Positions 1 to 7,833 of a DNA stretch of 64,000 nucleotides are shown one piece after another. This DNA comes from Sphingopyxis panaciterrae (lineage in GTDB: Bacteria; Pseudomonadota; Alphaproteobacteria; Sphingomonadales; Sphingomonadaceae): NCBI RefSeq assembly GCF_011762125.1, contig NZ_JAASQN010000001.1, positions 496,001 through 560,000 on the forward strand. The letters run 5' to 3'. The translations under genes and the position numbers were made by a program. The first letter of the stretch is position 1. Each line of letters begins with the position of its first letter. Under the pieces are notes generated by a model. It was given only the letters and a program-made list of their open reading frames with translations. It ran no database searches and was not told the DNA's origin.

Positions 1-100
1 GCGACCCGACCGGCTGCCCGGTTTCCAGATAGGCGTCGACGACCAGACGGAACACATCGCGGGCGCGCGTGGTGAGTTCGGTGATCGGCGGCGTGGTCAT
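1..100 (-). CDS. hrcA: Heat-inducible transcription repressor HrcA (N-terminal fragment)
   Basis: Only the first 33 codons lie in the window; the gene runs off the left edge. The start is the ATG complementary to 98-100. The translation reads [20 protein letters not shown] and continues into [13 protein letters not shown], which matches the winged-helix N-terminus of HrcA, the repressor of groESL/dnaK-type heat-shock operons. The divergent arrangement with rph close by is common in alphaproteobacteria. I see no CIRCE-like inverted repeat in the 90 bp upstream (101-190). Identification rests on a short stretch but is characteristic. Confidence 0.8.
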   Translation of the reverse strand, partial: MTTPPITELTTRARDVFRLVVDAYLETGQPVGS

Positions 101-190
101 GGGGGGAATCTAGGGACGGGGAGAGGAAGGGGCAAGCTTTGCTGGTCAGCGCGGGCAAGTCGCGTTAGCCTTTCCGACGGGGAGGACAGC

Positions 191-991
191 ATGACGACAC
201 GCCCGCTTACCCAGGATGATCCGCTCGACGACTTCGGCCATCGCGAGATGACGCTGCTTGGCGGCCGGCATCGCGTCTACACCATGGGCAGCGGCCCTGC
301 CGTCATCGTGATGACCGAAATGCCGGGGATCAGCCCGCATGTCGCGCGCTTCGCGCGCTGGGTGCGCAATGCGGGCTTTACCGTCTATATGCCGCATATC
401 TTTGGCAAGGACGGCGCGGTGCCGCGCATGCCGGGCGCCTTGTTCACCATCGCCGGTGGTTGCATCAGCCGCCAGTTCCGCGCGCTGGCAGCCAATGAAA
501 GTGCGCCCGCGACGCAGTGGCTCCGCGCGCTCGCGGCGCAGGCGCATGGCGAATGCGGCGGCAAGGGGGTTGGCGCGATCGGCATGTGCTTTACGGGCAA
601 TTTCGCGCTGTCGATGATGCTCGAACCCGCGGTCATCGCCCCGGTGCTCGCGCAGCCGTCGCTGCCGATGACCAAGCCGGCGGCGATCCATATCGCGCCG
701 GACGAGCTCGCGGCGGTCAAGGCACGGATGGTTGCCGAAGATCTGACCGTGCTGGCCTATCGGTTCGCGGGCGACAAATTCTGCCAGGCAGCCCGCTTCG
801 CCGCCTATGAAGACGCGCTCGGCGACCGCTTTATCGGCAAGGTGTTACCTGACAGCGCGGCTAACCCGGTCAGCCCGATGAAGAATCCGCACAGCGTCGT
901 CACCATCCATCTGATCGACGAGGCGGGGCAACCGACGGTGCAGGCGCGCGACGAAATCCTCGATTTCTTCAAGATGCGGTTGAGCGAATGA
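191..991 (+). CDS. Dienelactone hydrolase family protein
   Basis: A 266-residue cytosolic alpha/beta hydrolase with no signal peptide. The nucleophile elbow is Gly-Met-Cys-Phe-Thr-Gly with Cys133, the cysteine nucleophile typical of dienelactone hydrolases rather than serine. Asp195 (in FAGD) and His234 (in NPHSV) are the likely rest of the triad. Glu43 in TEMPG corresponds to the family's conserved glutamate that activates the cysteine. An ideal Shine-Dalgarno, GGGGAGGA, sits 5 nt before the ATG. The natural substrate is unknown; distant family members also act on other lactones and esters. It lies between divergent hrcA and rph and may be cotranscribed with rph (47 bp gap). Confidence 0.85.
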   Translation: MTTRPLTQDDPLDDFGHREMTLLGGRHRVYTMGSGPAVIVMTEMPGISPHVARFARWVRNAGFTVYMPHIFGKDGAVPRMPGALFTIAGGCISRQFRALAANESAPATQWLRALAAQAHGECGGKGVGAIGMCFTGNFALSMMLEPAVIAPVLAQPSLPMTKPAAIHIAPDELAAVKARMVAEDLTVLAYRFAGDKFCQAARFAAYEDALGDRFIGKVLPDSAANPVSPMKNPHSVVTIHLIDEAGQPTVQARDEILDFFKMRLSE

Positions 992-1038
992 GGGCGGCGG
1001 CCTAAGGGCGGCGGCATCATCATTTGAAAGGATTCTTC

Positions 1039-1758
1039 ATGCGCCCTTCCGGCCGCGCCCCCGACCAGATGCGTCCCATCGCCCTCGAGACCGAATTCAC
1101 CATCCATGCCGAGGGCAGCGTGCTCGTGTCGTTCGGCAACACCAAGGTGCTGGTGACCGCGAGCGTCGACGAAAAGGTGCCGCCGTTCCTGCGCGGCAAG
1201 GGGCAGGGCTGGGTGACGGCCGAATATGGCATGCTGCCCCGCGCGACGCACACGCGCGGCAGCCGCGAGGCGGCGAAGGGCAAGCAGTCGGGCCGGACGC
1301 AGGAAATCCAGCGGCTGATCGGCCGCAGCCTGCGCGCCGTCGTCGACATGAAGAAGCTGGGCGAGCGCCAGATCGTCATCGATTGCGACGTGATCCAGGC
1401 CGACGGCGGCACGCGCACCGCGTCGATTTCGGGCGCGTGGGTCGCGCTGCGCCTCGCGGTCGACAAGCTGCTCGCCGCCAAGACGATCGCCGAAGATCCG
1501 ATCGAGGACAAGGTGGGCGCGATTTCGTGCGGGATCTACAAGGGCACGCCGGTGCTCGACCTTGATTATGACGAAGATTCGGTGGCCGAAGCCGACGGCA
1601 ATTTCGTGCTGACCGGCCGCGGCCAGATCGTCGAAGTGCAGGCGAGCGCCGAGGGCGCGACCTACGACGAGGAAGGCCTGCTCCGCCTGCTGCGCCTCGC
1701 CCGCATCGGCTGCGCCGAGATTTTCGCGGCACAGGACAAGGCGGTAGGGCGGTCGTAG
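1039..1758 (+). CDS. rph: Ribonuclease PH
   Basis: A 239-residue phosphorolytic 3'-5' exoribonuclease that trims tRNA 3' ends and other structured RNAs, using phosphate and releasing nucleoside diphosphates. The N-terminus ([13 protein letters not shown]), the phosphate-binding [20 protein letters not shown] region (about residues 75-95) and the [10 protein letters not shown] segment are diagnostic. I chose the ATG at 1039, not the in-frame TTG at 1024, because GAAAGGA precedes it at good spacing and the protein then matches the usual length. Pairing with rdgB downstream is a common arrangement, here interrupted by a DUF559 gene. Confidence 0.95.
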   Translation: MRPSGRAPDQMRPIALETEFTIHAEGSVLVSFGNTKVLVTASVDEKVPPFLRGKGQGWVTAEYGMLPRATHTRGSREAAKGKQSGRTQEIQRLIGRSLRAVVDMKKLGERQIVIDCDVIQADGGTRTASISGAWVALRLAVDKLLAAKTIAEDPIEDKVGAISCGIYKGTPVLDLDYDEDSVAEADGNFVLTGRGQIVEVQASAEGATYDEEGLLRLLRLARIGCAEIFAAQDKAVGRS

Positions 1759-1760
1759 CT

Positions 1761-1826
1761 TTCCTCTCCCGTCGGGAGAGGAAGCGAGACTTGCCAGCTT
1801 GCTGGCTAGTCGCAGCAGGTGAGGGG
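1761..1826. repeat. Left half of a dispersed palindromic repeat
   Basis: It begins with a perfect hairpin, TTCCTCTCCC-GTC-GGGAGAGGAA (1761-1783), followed by a second imperfect inverted segment (CCAGCTTGCTGG at 1793-1804) and a GTGAGGGG tail. The complementary tail and hairpin reappear at 2189-2222 on the other side of the DUF559 gene. Such elements are recurrent intergenic repeats in sphingomonads and xanthomonads (recalled, not searched). It begins just after the rph stop and could act as its terminator or processing site. Confidence 0.6.
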
Positions 1827-1828
1827 AT

Positions 1829-2230
1829 GTGTCCGGGCAGCCGCACAAATCGTCAACGCCAATCGCGCGAAAATTGCGGCGCGCGGAAACCGAGGCCGAA
1901 AAGAGGCTTTGGCGCGTACTTCGGGCGCGCCAATTCCTTGGTTTCAAATTTCGCCGGCAATCGCCCATTGCCGGTTTCGTTGCTGACTTCTTGTGCGAAG
2001 AGCTGCGGATTATCATCGAGGCGGACGGCGGGCAGCATGCCGAAAATGCTGCCGACATCGACCGGACCGCGCGCCTGCAAGCGGCTGGCTATCAAGTCAT
2101 CCGATACTGGAACAATGACATTATGAGCAATCTGGAAGGCGTTTTGGAGGATTTGCGCGGGCGTGTGCTTGCCGTCGCCAACGGCAGACCCCCTCACCCA
2201 ACCCTCTCCCAAGGGGAGAGGGCTTTGTGA
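1829..2230 (+). CDS. DUF559 domain protein (Vsr-like endonuclease fold)
   Basis: A 133-residue protein with the DUF559 core: R[10 protein letters not shown] near residues 18-27, a [14 protein letters not shown] strand carrying the catalytic-type Asp, then E-ADGGQH and the motif [11 protein letters not shown]. These resemble the PD-(D/E)XK-like fold of very-short-patch-repair endonucleases. The start is a GTG at 1829; nothing better is visible. The last dozen residues ([13 protein letters not shown]) are encoded by the flanking dispersed repeat. The stop overlaps the rdgB start (GTGA, 2227-2230), so translation is probably coupled. Function is unproven; members of this family are often found beside intergenic repeats. 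Confidence 0.75.
   Translation: MSGQPHKSSTPIARKLRRAETEAEKRLWRVLRARQFLGFKFRRQSPIAGFVADFLCEELRIIIEADGGQHAENAADIDRTARLQAAGYQVIRYWNNDIMSNLEGVLEDLRGRVLAVANGRPPHPTLSQGERAL
2189..2222. repeat. Right half of a dispersed palindromic repeat
   Basis: CCCCTCACCC is followed by a hairpin, CCCTCTCC-CAAG-GGGAGAGGG, inside the 3' end of the DUF559 reading frame. It is the inverted counterpart of the 1761-1826 element, so the DUF559 gene is bracketed by two inward-facing repeat halves. It also supplies the purine-rich region just upstream of the rdgB GTG start. Confidence 0.6.
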
Positions 2231-2853
2231 CCCGCAAACTGCAACCCGGCCGTCTCGTCATCGCCAGCCACAATGCGGGCAAGGTGCGCGAGATAAGGGC
2301 GCTGCTCGAACCGTTCGGGATCGAACCGGTGTCGGCGGGCGACCTTGGCTTGCCCGAGCCCGAGGAGACGGGGACGAGCTTCGTCGAAAACGCGCTGCTG
2401 AAGGCGCATGCGAGCGCGGCGGCGGCGGGGCTGCCGGCGCTGGCCGACGACAGCGGGCTCGAGGTCGCGGCGCTGGGCGGGCGGCCCGGCGTCTACACCG
2501 CCGACTGGGCCGAACGCCAATGGTATGAAGGCGAGCCGGGGCGCGACTGGTATATGGCGATGGGCAAGGTCGAAGGCCTGCTCGCCGAACAAGGCGCCGA
2601 TGTCGATCGCAGCGCGCGCTTTGTTTGCACGCTCGCGCTCGCCTGGCCCGATGGACATGCCGATGTTTACGAAGGTGCCGCGCAGGGCAGCCTGACCTGG
2701 CCGCCGCGCGGGCTGCTGGGCTTTGGTTATGATCCGGTCTTCGTTCCGGTCGGCAACTCCCTGACTTACGCGGAAATTGATCCGACGGAAAAGCATGCGA
2801 TCAGCCATCGTGCGGACGCTTTTGCGAAGCTGGTCGCGGGCGCCTTCGCATAG
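2227..2853 (+). CDS. rdgB: RdgB/HAM1 non-canonical purine NTP pyrophosphatase
   Basis: A 208-residue house-cleaning enzyme that hydrolyses dITP, XTP and ITP to monophosphates and pyrophosphate, keeping deaminated purines out of DNA. It has the family's [11 protein letters not shown] nucleotide-binding motif at residues 13-23, the [11 protein letters not shown] helix, the catalytic ADDSGLEV motif and the late FGYDPVFVP and EK-H-SHRADA motifs. It starts with GTG in a 4-nt overlap with the DUF559 stop. The GGGGAGAGGG arm of the repeat serves as a Shine-Dalgarno-like sequence 4 nt upstream. Confidence 0.95.
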   Translation: MTRKLQPGRLVIASHNAGKVREIRALLEPFGIEPVSAGDLGLPEPEETGTSFVENALLKAHASAAAAGLPALADDSGLEVAALGGRPGVYTADWAERQWYEGEPGRDWYMAMGKVEGLLAEQGADVDRSARFVCTLALAWPDGHADVYEGAAQGSLTWPPRGLLGFGYDPVFVPVGNSLTYAEIDPTEKHAISHRADAFAKLVAGAFA

Positions 2854-2858
2854 CCTGA

Positions 2859-2902
2859 ATTATACCCGGATAATATTGACAGAGTTTTTATCCGGGTATA
2901 AT
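2859..2902 (+). promoter_or_regulatory. Promoter embedded in a perfect 15-bp inverted repeat
   Basis: ATTATACCCGGATAA (2859-2873) and its exact reverse complement TTATCCGGGTATAAT (2888-2902) are separated by 14 bp. Within it lie a consensus -35 TTGACA (2876-2881) and a consensus -10 TATAAT (2897-2902), 15 bp apart. The -10 ends only 8 bp before the ATG of the DUF2239 gene, so the transcript would be leaderless or nearly so. The palindrome covers the -10 and flanks the -35, which fits a repressor operator. The regulator is not identifiable from this window. Confidence 0.75.
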
Positions 2903-2910
2903 GGGTCGCC

Positions 2911-3426
2911 ATGACTCACGAACATCACAGCGTCACCGCCTTTCTCGGCGACACCAAGCTCGCTTCCGGAAATCGCGAAACCGTCACCCGGACGATCGAG
3001 GAGCGCTATCCCGGCGACCTCGGCGCGATTCTCGTTTTCGACGATATGTCCGGCCGGCTCACCGATCTCGACTATTGGGACGCCGCGACGGCTGCCCCGG
3101 CGCCCTCCGCGGGCCGCCCGCGGCTTGGCGTGAAAGCGCGCGAGGTCACGCTGCTGCCGCGCCATTGGGACTGGCTTGCGGCGCAGCCGGGAGGGGCGTC
3201 GGCGACGCTGCGGCGGCTGGTCGAAACTGCGAGCCGCGACGCGCCGGACGCAAAGCAGCGCAAGGAGGCGGCTTATCATTTCATGAGCCACCTCTGCGGC
3301 GACCGGCCGGGTTATGAGGACGCGCTGCGCGCCTTGTACCGCGACGATGACGAAGGGTTTTTCGCCACCGTGGCGGCATGGCCCGACGATATTCGGGCCC
3401 ATATCGCGCAGATGCTGAAGCGCTGA
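2911..3426 (+). CDS. DUF2239 family protein
   Basis: A 171-residue soluble protein with the DUF2239 features: an N-terminal TAFLGDTKLASG-type strand pair, a conserved D-x-x-G-R-x-x-DLDYWD segment near residues 46-58, a GRPRLGVKAREVTLLPRHWDWL core and a KEAAYHFMSH helix. The molecular role of the family is unknown. It is transcribed from its own palindrome-controlled promoter and probably lacks a 5' leader. No Shine-Dalgarno is visible between the -10 box and the ATG, consistent with leaderless translation. Confidence 0.85.
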   Translation: MTHEHHSVTAFLGDTKLASGNRETVTRTIEERYPGDLGAILVFDDMSGRLTDLDYWDAATAAPAPSAGRPRLGVKAREVTLLPRHWDWLAAQPGGASATLRRLVETASRDAPDAKQRKEAAYHFMSHLCGDRPGYEDALRALYRDDDEGFFATVAAWPDDIRAHIAQMLKR

Positions 3427-3431
3427 AACGG

Positions 3432-3476
3432 CGGATGGGAGATTCCGGCTTTCGCCGCCATGACGAAAGGGGGTAG
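3432..3476. repeat. Short dispersed intergenic repeat
   Basis: The GGGAGATTCCGGCTTTCGCC unit followed by ATGACGAAAGG resembles the recurrent 'ATTCCGGCTTTCGCCGG-AATGACGA' repeat common in this group. A small CGGC-tttc-GCCG hairpin is visible. It fills the 59-bp gap between the DUF2239 gene and hemW. Confidence 0.4.
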
Positions 3477-3485
3477 GGGCGCCGC

Positions 3486-4631
3486 ATGGCCGACCCGCTT
3501 GCCCTTTATGTCCATTGGCCGTTTTGCGTGTCGAAATGCCCCTATTGCGACTTCAACAGCCATGTGCGCGAAAGCGTCGATCAGGCGGTGTGGCGCGCGG
3601 CGTTGCTTGCCGATCTGCGGTACGAGGCAGGGTTGCTGCCGGGGCGCACCGTCGGATCGATCTTTTTCGGCGGCGGCACACCGAGCCTGATGCCGCCTGC
3701 AACGGTCGCGGCGGTGATCGCGGCGGCAGATGAAGCCTGGGGGCTGGCCGAAGCTGTCGAGATCACGCTGGAGGCCAATCCCAATTCGGTCGAAGTTGCC
3801 AACTTCGCCGCGCTCGCATCGGCCGGGGTCAATCGCGTATCGATAGGGGTTCAGAGCTTCGACCCGCAGGTGCTTGAATTTCTTGGCCGCGCGCACAGCG
3901 GCGATGAGGCGCGCCGGGCGATCACCGCGGCGCAGGATCATTTCGCGCGTGTCAGCTTCGACCTGATCTACGCCCGGCCGGGGCAGTCGCTCGCGGCATG
4001 GGAGGCCGAACTTCAGGGCGCGCTGGCGTTCGGCACCGATCATCTTTCGCTCTATCAGCTTACCATCGAACCCGGCACGCGCTTTGCGACATTGGCGGCA
4101 AAGGGCGACCTGACGATTCCCGACGGCGACACCGCCGCCGACCTGTTCGACGCGACGCAGGCGATAACGCGCGCCGCGGGGCTGCCGCGCTACGAAGTGT
4201 CGAACCATGCGCGCGCCGGGCAAGAGAGCCGCCATAATCTCGCTTACTGGCGCTACGCCGATTATGCGGGCATCGGCCCCGGCGCGCATGGCCGACGGCT
4301 CGGACAGGCGACCGAGCGGCACAAGAAGCCCGAAAATTTCGTCGCCGCGGTCGAGCGCAACGGTCATGGGCTGAAGGTCGAGAGCGACCTGCCGCCGCAC
4401 GAGCGCGCGACCGAGGCGATGCTGATGGGGCTGCGGTTGACCGAAGGCATCGACCTGGCGCGGATCGAAGCGCGCAGCGGATTGCCGCGCGACGCATTTC
4501 TGGATGCGGAAACGGCGGCACGGCTGGCGCGGCAGGGGCTGATGCGGCAGGTAGGCGACACGCTTGCGGTGAGCGACGATGGCATATTGCTGCTCGACTC
4601 GATCCTTTCCGAGGTGGTGCGGACCGGCTAG
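3486..4631 (+). CDS. hemW: Radical SAM heme chaperone HemW
   Basis: A 381-residue radical-SAM protein of the HemW (formerly 'HemN-like') family, which binds heme and delivers it to respiratory enzymes and is not a coproporphyrinogen oxidase. The cluster motif Cys14-x3-Cys18-x2-Cys21 lies in HWPFCVSKCPYCDF. FFGGGTPSL, LEANP and NRVSIGVQSF follow, then LYQLTIEPGT and the C-terminal domain with YEVSNHA and NLAYWRYADYAGIGPGAH. The start ATG is 11 nt after AAAGGGGG. It is in the usual neighbourhood of rph and rdgB. Confidence 0.93.
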   Translation: MADPLALYVHWPFCVSKCPYCDFNSHVRESVDQAVWRAALLADLRYEAGLLPGRTVGSIFFGGGTPSLMPPATVAAVIAAADEAWGLAEAVEITLEANPNSVEVANFAALASAGVNRVSIGVQSFDPQVLEFLGRAHSGDEARRAITAAQDHFARVSFDLIYARPGQSLAAWEAELQGALAFGTDHLSLYQLTIEPGTRFATLAAKGDLTIPDGDTAADLFDATQAITRAAGLPRYEVSNHARAGQESRHNLAYWRYADYAGIGPGAHGRRLGQATERHKKPENFVAAVERNGHGLKVESDLPPHERATEAMLMGLRLTEGIDLARIEARSGLPRDAFLDAETAARLARQGLMRQVGDTLAVSDDGILLLDSILSEVVRTG

Positions 4632-4642
4632 TTAAAGCAGGC

Positions 4643-4724
4643 TCCGTTCGCATCGAGCGAAGTCGAGATGCCCATCGTTCGTCCATGCCTTCGCGGTGTC
4701 TCGACTTCGCTCGACACGAACGGA
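4643..4724. repeat. Imperfect inverted repeat upstream of xerC
   Basis: TCCGTTCG-x-ATCGAGCGAAGTCGAGA on the left is mirrored by TCTCGACTTCGCTCGA and CGAACGGA on the right, with about 25 bp between the arms. This is the 'tcgagcgaagtcgaga' dispersed repeat class. It fills the gap between hemW and xerC and could end hemW transcription. Confidence 0.65.
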
Positions 4725-4737
4725 TTGGGAAGGAATT

Positions 4738-5631
4738 GTGTTGGCGCAAGATTTGATCCGCGACTGGGATGCCCATCTGGCGCATGAAAAGCGCCGGTCG
4801 GAGCATACGCGCCGTGCCTATATCGCGACGGCGACACGCTTCTGCGCCTTTCTGTCGAACCACCATGGCGGTGCGGTCGATGCGCACATGCTCAAATCGC
4901 TGACCGCCAACGACTTGCGCGCCTATCTTGCCGCGCGCCGGGCCGAGGGGCTGGGCAATACGTCGGCGGCGCGCGAGCTGTCGGCGCTGCGCGGTTTCCT
5001 GCGCTTCACTGGCGGATCGGGGGCGGTGGTGCCGCCATTGCGCGGGCCGCGGGTCAAGAAGGGGCTGCCGCGTCCCGTTGCGCCCGCCGAGGCGATGCAG
5101 CTTGCGCAGGATGTCGAGGATAATGCCCGCGAGGGCTGGGTCGGCGCGCGCGATTTCGCGCTGCTGCTGCTGCTCTATGGCGCTGGCTTACGGATCGGCG
5201 AGGCGCTGGGGCTGACGGGTGCGGTGCTGCCGCTCGGCGAGACGCTCCGCGTCACCGGCAAACGGAACAAGACGCGCATCGTCCCGGTCCTGCCAGCGGT
5301 GGCCGCCGCGGTTTCCCGCTATGTTGCGGCTTGCCCATGGCCGATCGCGAAGGACAGCGCGTTGTTTCTTGGCGCGCGCGGCGGCCCGCTGGCGCCCGGG
5401 GTCGTCCGCGCCAGCGTCCGCGCCGCGCGCCGCGCCCTGGGGCTTCCCGAACGCACGACCCCGCACGCGCTGCGCCACAGCTTCGCGACGCATTTGCTGG
5501 CGGGCGGAGCGGATTTGCGCAGCCTGCAGGAATTGCTCGGCCATGCGAGCCTGGCTTCGACGCAGGTCTACACCGCGGTCGATGCGGCGCATTTGCTCGA
5601 TATCTATCGCAGCGCGCATCCGCGGGCGTGA
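4738..5631 (+). CDS. xerC: Tyrosine recombinase XerC-like
   Basis: About 297 residues, the normal size for a chromosome-dimer-resolution recombinase acting at dif with its partner XerD and FtsK. The N-terminal SAM-like domain (EKRRSEHTRRAY) is followed by the catalytic domain: Arg in GAGLRIGEALGL, Lys in TGKRNKTR, His-x-x-Arg in HALRHSFATHLL, His in LLGHASL and the Tyr nucleophile in STQVYT. I place the start at GTG 4738 or TTG 4741, just after GGAAGGA (4728-4734). The longer reading frame begins inside the repeat and is unlikely. XerC versus XerD is decided by resemblance only. The gap to the convergent dedA (5632-5888) holds nothing I recognise. Confidence 0.85.
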   Translation: MLAQDLIRDWDAHLAHEKRRSEHTRRAYIATATRFCAFLSNHHGGAVDAHMLKSLTANDLRAYLAARRAEGLGNTSAARELSALRGFLRFTGGSGAVVPPLRGPRVKKGLPRPVAPAEAMQLAQDVEDNAREGWVGARDFALLLLLYGAGLRIGEALGLTGAVLPLGETLRVTGKRNKTRIVPVLPAVAAAVSRYVAACPWPIAKDSALFLGARGGPLAPGVVRASVRAARRALGLPERTTPHALRHSFATHLLAGGADLRSLQELLGHASLASTQVYTAVDAAHLLDIYRSAHPRA

Positions 5632-5888
5632 TCGGCGAGCAACAGAAGCTCGCTTCGACTTACCGGGGTGTTCGTTTGCCCTTGGTGCGGCTTGTCAGGT
5701 GGAAAAGCCGGCAGCGGTCGCAGCGGTACGGTCGGAGCTGAAATTCGGAACGCCGAACGACCGCGAGCGCTTCCTCTTCCGATCGATAGGAATGCTTCTT
5801 TACGCAAATGCTCAATCTGGTGCGCACGCGGTCTCTTTGGTGAGGATCAACGACGGCCGCTTATCAAACATCGGCGGGCAAATCCCGA

Positions 5889-6497
5889 TCATTCGCCTTT
5901 TGCCTTCGGCTTCCAGGTGATGACGCGCCAGATATAGATCAGCACCAGCGATCCGATCGCGACCAGCGCGACGGGGCCGACAAAGGCGTCGAGGTTCGCG
6001 AACTTCCCGCCGAACCAGTTGCCCGCGCCTGCCAGGGCGGCGATCCAGATCGTCGATCCGGCGGCGGTCCAGATCAGGAATTTCGCCTGGTTCATCCTCA
6101 CCATGCCGGCGGGGAGCGACACCATCGTCCGCGCGACGGGCATGAAGCGTGCGAAAAAGATTATCGCGGGGCCGTATTTCAGAAAGAAATTGTGCATCCG
6201 TTCGACCTCGGCCCAGTCGAGCGTCAGCCAGCGGCCGTGGCGGTCGATGAAGGGTTTGAGCCGCGCATAGCCGATCCAGCGTCCGATGCCGTACCAGACC
6301 CAGTTGCCCGCGGTCGTGCCCGCGACCGCGACCGCGACGAGGGTCCAGAAATCGAAATGGCCCTTGGCGACGCCGATGCCGCCGAGGCCCATGATCACTT
6401 CGGACGGGATCGGCGGGAAGACGTTTTCGAGGAACATGAGGATGAAAATCCCCATATAGCCCCAGCCCTGGATCAGGTTCAGGATGAAATCGGTCAT
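5889..6497 (-). CDS. DedA family membrane protein
   Basis: A 202-residue integral membrane protein of the DedA/SNARE-associated family, several of which are undecaprenyl-phosphate or lipid flippases needed for envelope homeostasis. It shows the family's FLENVFPPIPSEVIM re-entrant motif near residues 22-36 and the FFARFMPVARTMVSLPAGM motif around 115-133 with the essential arginines. Four or more hydrophobic segments are evident, and it ends in a basic KPKAKGE tail. It is downstream of gshB on the same strand (24-bp gap), so the two may be cotranscribed. Confidence 0.9.
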   Translation of the reverse strand: MTDFILNLIQGWGYMGIFILMFLENVFPPIPSEVIMGLGGIGVAKGHFDFWTLVAVAVAGTTAGNWVWYGIGRWIGYARLKPFIDRHGRWLTLDWAEVERMHNFFLKYGPAIIFFARFMPVARTMVSLPAGMVRMNQAKFLIWTAAGSTIWIAALAGAGNWFGGKFANLDAFVGPVALVAIGSLVLIYIWRVITWKPKAKGE

Positions 6498-6521
6498 GAC
6501 AGGGGTAACGCGGCGGCTGCG

Positions 6522-7472
6522 TCAACCGATCCGGCGAACGATCGCGTCCCAGATCATGCCCGCGGTATCGCTGTTGTTGAAACGGTCGATCGCGACGATG
6601 CCGGTCGGTGAGGTGACGTTGATTTCGGTCAGCCATTCGCCGCCGATCACGTCGATGCCGACGAAGACCAGCCCGCGTTCCTTGAGGCGCGGTCCCAGAA
6701 TGTCGCAGATTTCCTGCTCGCGCGGGGTGAGTTCGGTCGCCTCGGCATAGCCGCCGACCGCGAGGTTCGAGCGGAATTCGCCTTCGCCGGGTTTGCGATT
6801 GATCGCGCCCGCGACCTCGCCGTCGACCAGCACGATGCGCTTGTCGCCCTTCGCGACGCTCGGCAGGAACTGCTGGACCATGAAAGGCTCGGGCCAGACC
6901 TGCCCGAACAGTTCGACGAGCGCGCCGAGATTGCCGCCATCGGCGTCGATCTTGAAAACAGCCTTGCCGCCATTGCCGTGGAGCGGCTTGATGACGACCG
7001 CGCCATGGCGCGCTTGGAAATCCTTCACCGCGTCGAGGTTGCGGGTCACCATCGTCGGCGGCATGAATTCGGGAAAGTCGAGGACGAACACCTTTTCGGG
7101 CGCGTTGCGGACCGAAACCGGATCGTTGACGACCAGCGTTTCGTGCGCGATCCGCTCGAGCAGCCAGGTGCCGGTGAGATAACCGAGGTCGAAGGGCGGA
7201 TCCTGTCGCATCAGCACGACATCGACGTCGCGGCCAAGGTCGAGCAGCACTTCGTCGCCGAACGTGTAATGGGCGCCCGCCTCGCGCTTCGCTTCGGTGA
7301 TGCGGTGCGCCCTGGTGGTGAGGCGCCCGGCCTCCCACGTCAGCCCGCGGACGTCGTAGTGGTAAAGCTCGTAGCCGCGTTCGAGCGCTTTCAGGATCAG
7401 GTGGAAACTGCTGTCTCCCCCGATGTTGATTCCGTCCATCGGGTCCATTTGCACGGCGGCGCGCAGGGTCAT
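6522..7472 (-). CDS. gshB: Glutathione synthetase
   Basis: A 316-residue ATP-grasp ligase joining gamma-glutamylcysteine and glycine to give glutathione. It has the MDPMDGINIGGDSSFHL N-terminus, the VLMRQDPPFD motif, VVIKPLHGNGGKAVFKI in the ATP-grasp domain and the C-terminal EINVTSPTGIVAIDR. I start it at the ATG complementary to 7470-7472, with AGGAAGA upstream; the longer frame adds an unrelated N-terminus. It is 10 bp downstream of the YraN gene in an rsmI-yraN-gshB operon, an order conserved in alphaproteobacteria. Confidence 0.95.
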   Translation of the reverse strand: MTLRAAVQMDPMDGINIGGDSSFHLILKALERGYELYHYDVRGLTWEAGRLTTRAHRITEAKREAGAHYTFGDEVLLDLGRDVDVVLMRQDPPFDLGYLTGTWLLERIAHETLVVNDPVSVRNAPEKVFVLDFPEFMPPTMVTRNLDAVKDFQARHGAVVIKPLHGNGGKAVFKIDADGGNLGALVELFGQVWPEPFMVQQFLPSVAKGDKRIVLVDGEVAGAINRKPGEGEFRSNLAVGGYAEATELTPREQEICDILGPRLKERGLVFVGIDVIGGEWLTEINVTSPTGIVAIDRFNNSDTAGMIWDAIVRRIG

Positions 7473-7482
7473 TATGTCTTCC

Positions 7483-7833
7483 TCAGGGTTGCCAGACGTG
7501 GACCAGATGGCGCGGCAGGCGTCCCGGCGCAAGGAGCATCACGTCGATGCGGATATCATCGCGTGGCCGGATGAAGCGGGGACTCAGCATTTCCGCCGCC
7601 GCGGCAACACGGCGCAGGCGATATGCGTCGATCGCGAAATCGAGATCCTCGATGCGGTCGCGCCACTTGACCTCGATGAAGGCGATGGTGCGCCCGCGCC
7701 GCGCGACCAGGTCGACCTCTCCCGCGGGAACGCGCAGCCGTTCGCCCAATATACGCCAACCGTGCAGGCGCAGCCACCAGGCCGCGCGGCGTTCGGCCTT
7801 GCGTCCGCGAGCTTCGGCGGCGGCGCGGTTCAC
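7483..7833 (-). CDS. YraN family (UPF0102) endonuclease-like protein
   Basis: A 116-residue protein of the UPF0102 family. It has a G-x-x-AE-x-xA helix at the N-terminus and a restriction-endonuclease-like core (GEVDLVARRGRTIAFIEVKWR), with Glu-x-Asp and Glu-Val-Lys supplying a PD-(D/E)XK-type site. The biochemical role is unsettled; the fold suggests nucleic-acid cleavage. It overlaps rsmI by 4 nt (7830-7833), indicating translational coupling, and matches the yraL-yraM-yraN neighbourhood of enterobacteria. Confidence 0.88.
   Translation of the reverse strand: MNRAAAEARGRKAERRAAWWLRLHGWRILGERLRVPAGEVDLVARRGRTIAFIEVKWRDRIEDLDFAIDAYRLRRVAAAAEMLSPRFIRPRDDIRIDVMLLAPGRLPRHLVHVWQP

Noticed and set aside
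101-190. Possible CIRCE element upstream of hrcA
   Set aside because: No TTAGCACTC-N9-GAGTGCTAA-like inverted repeat is present.
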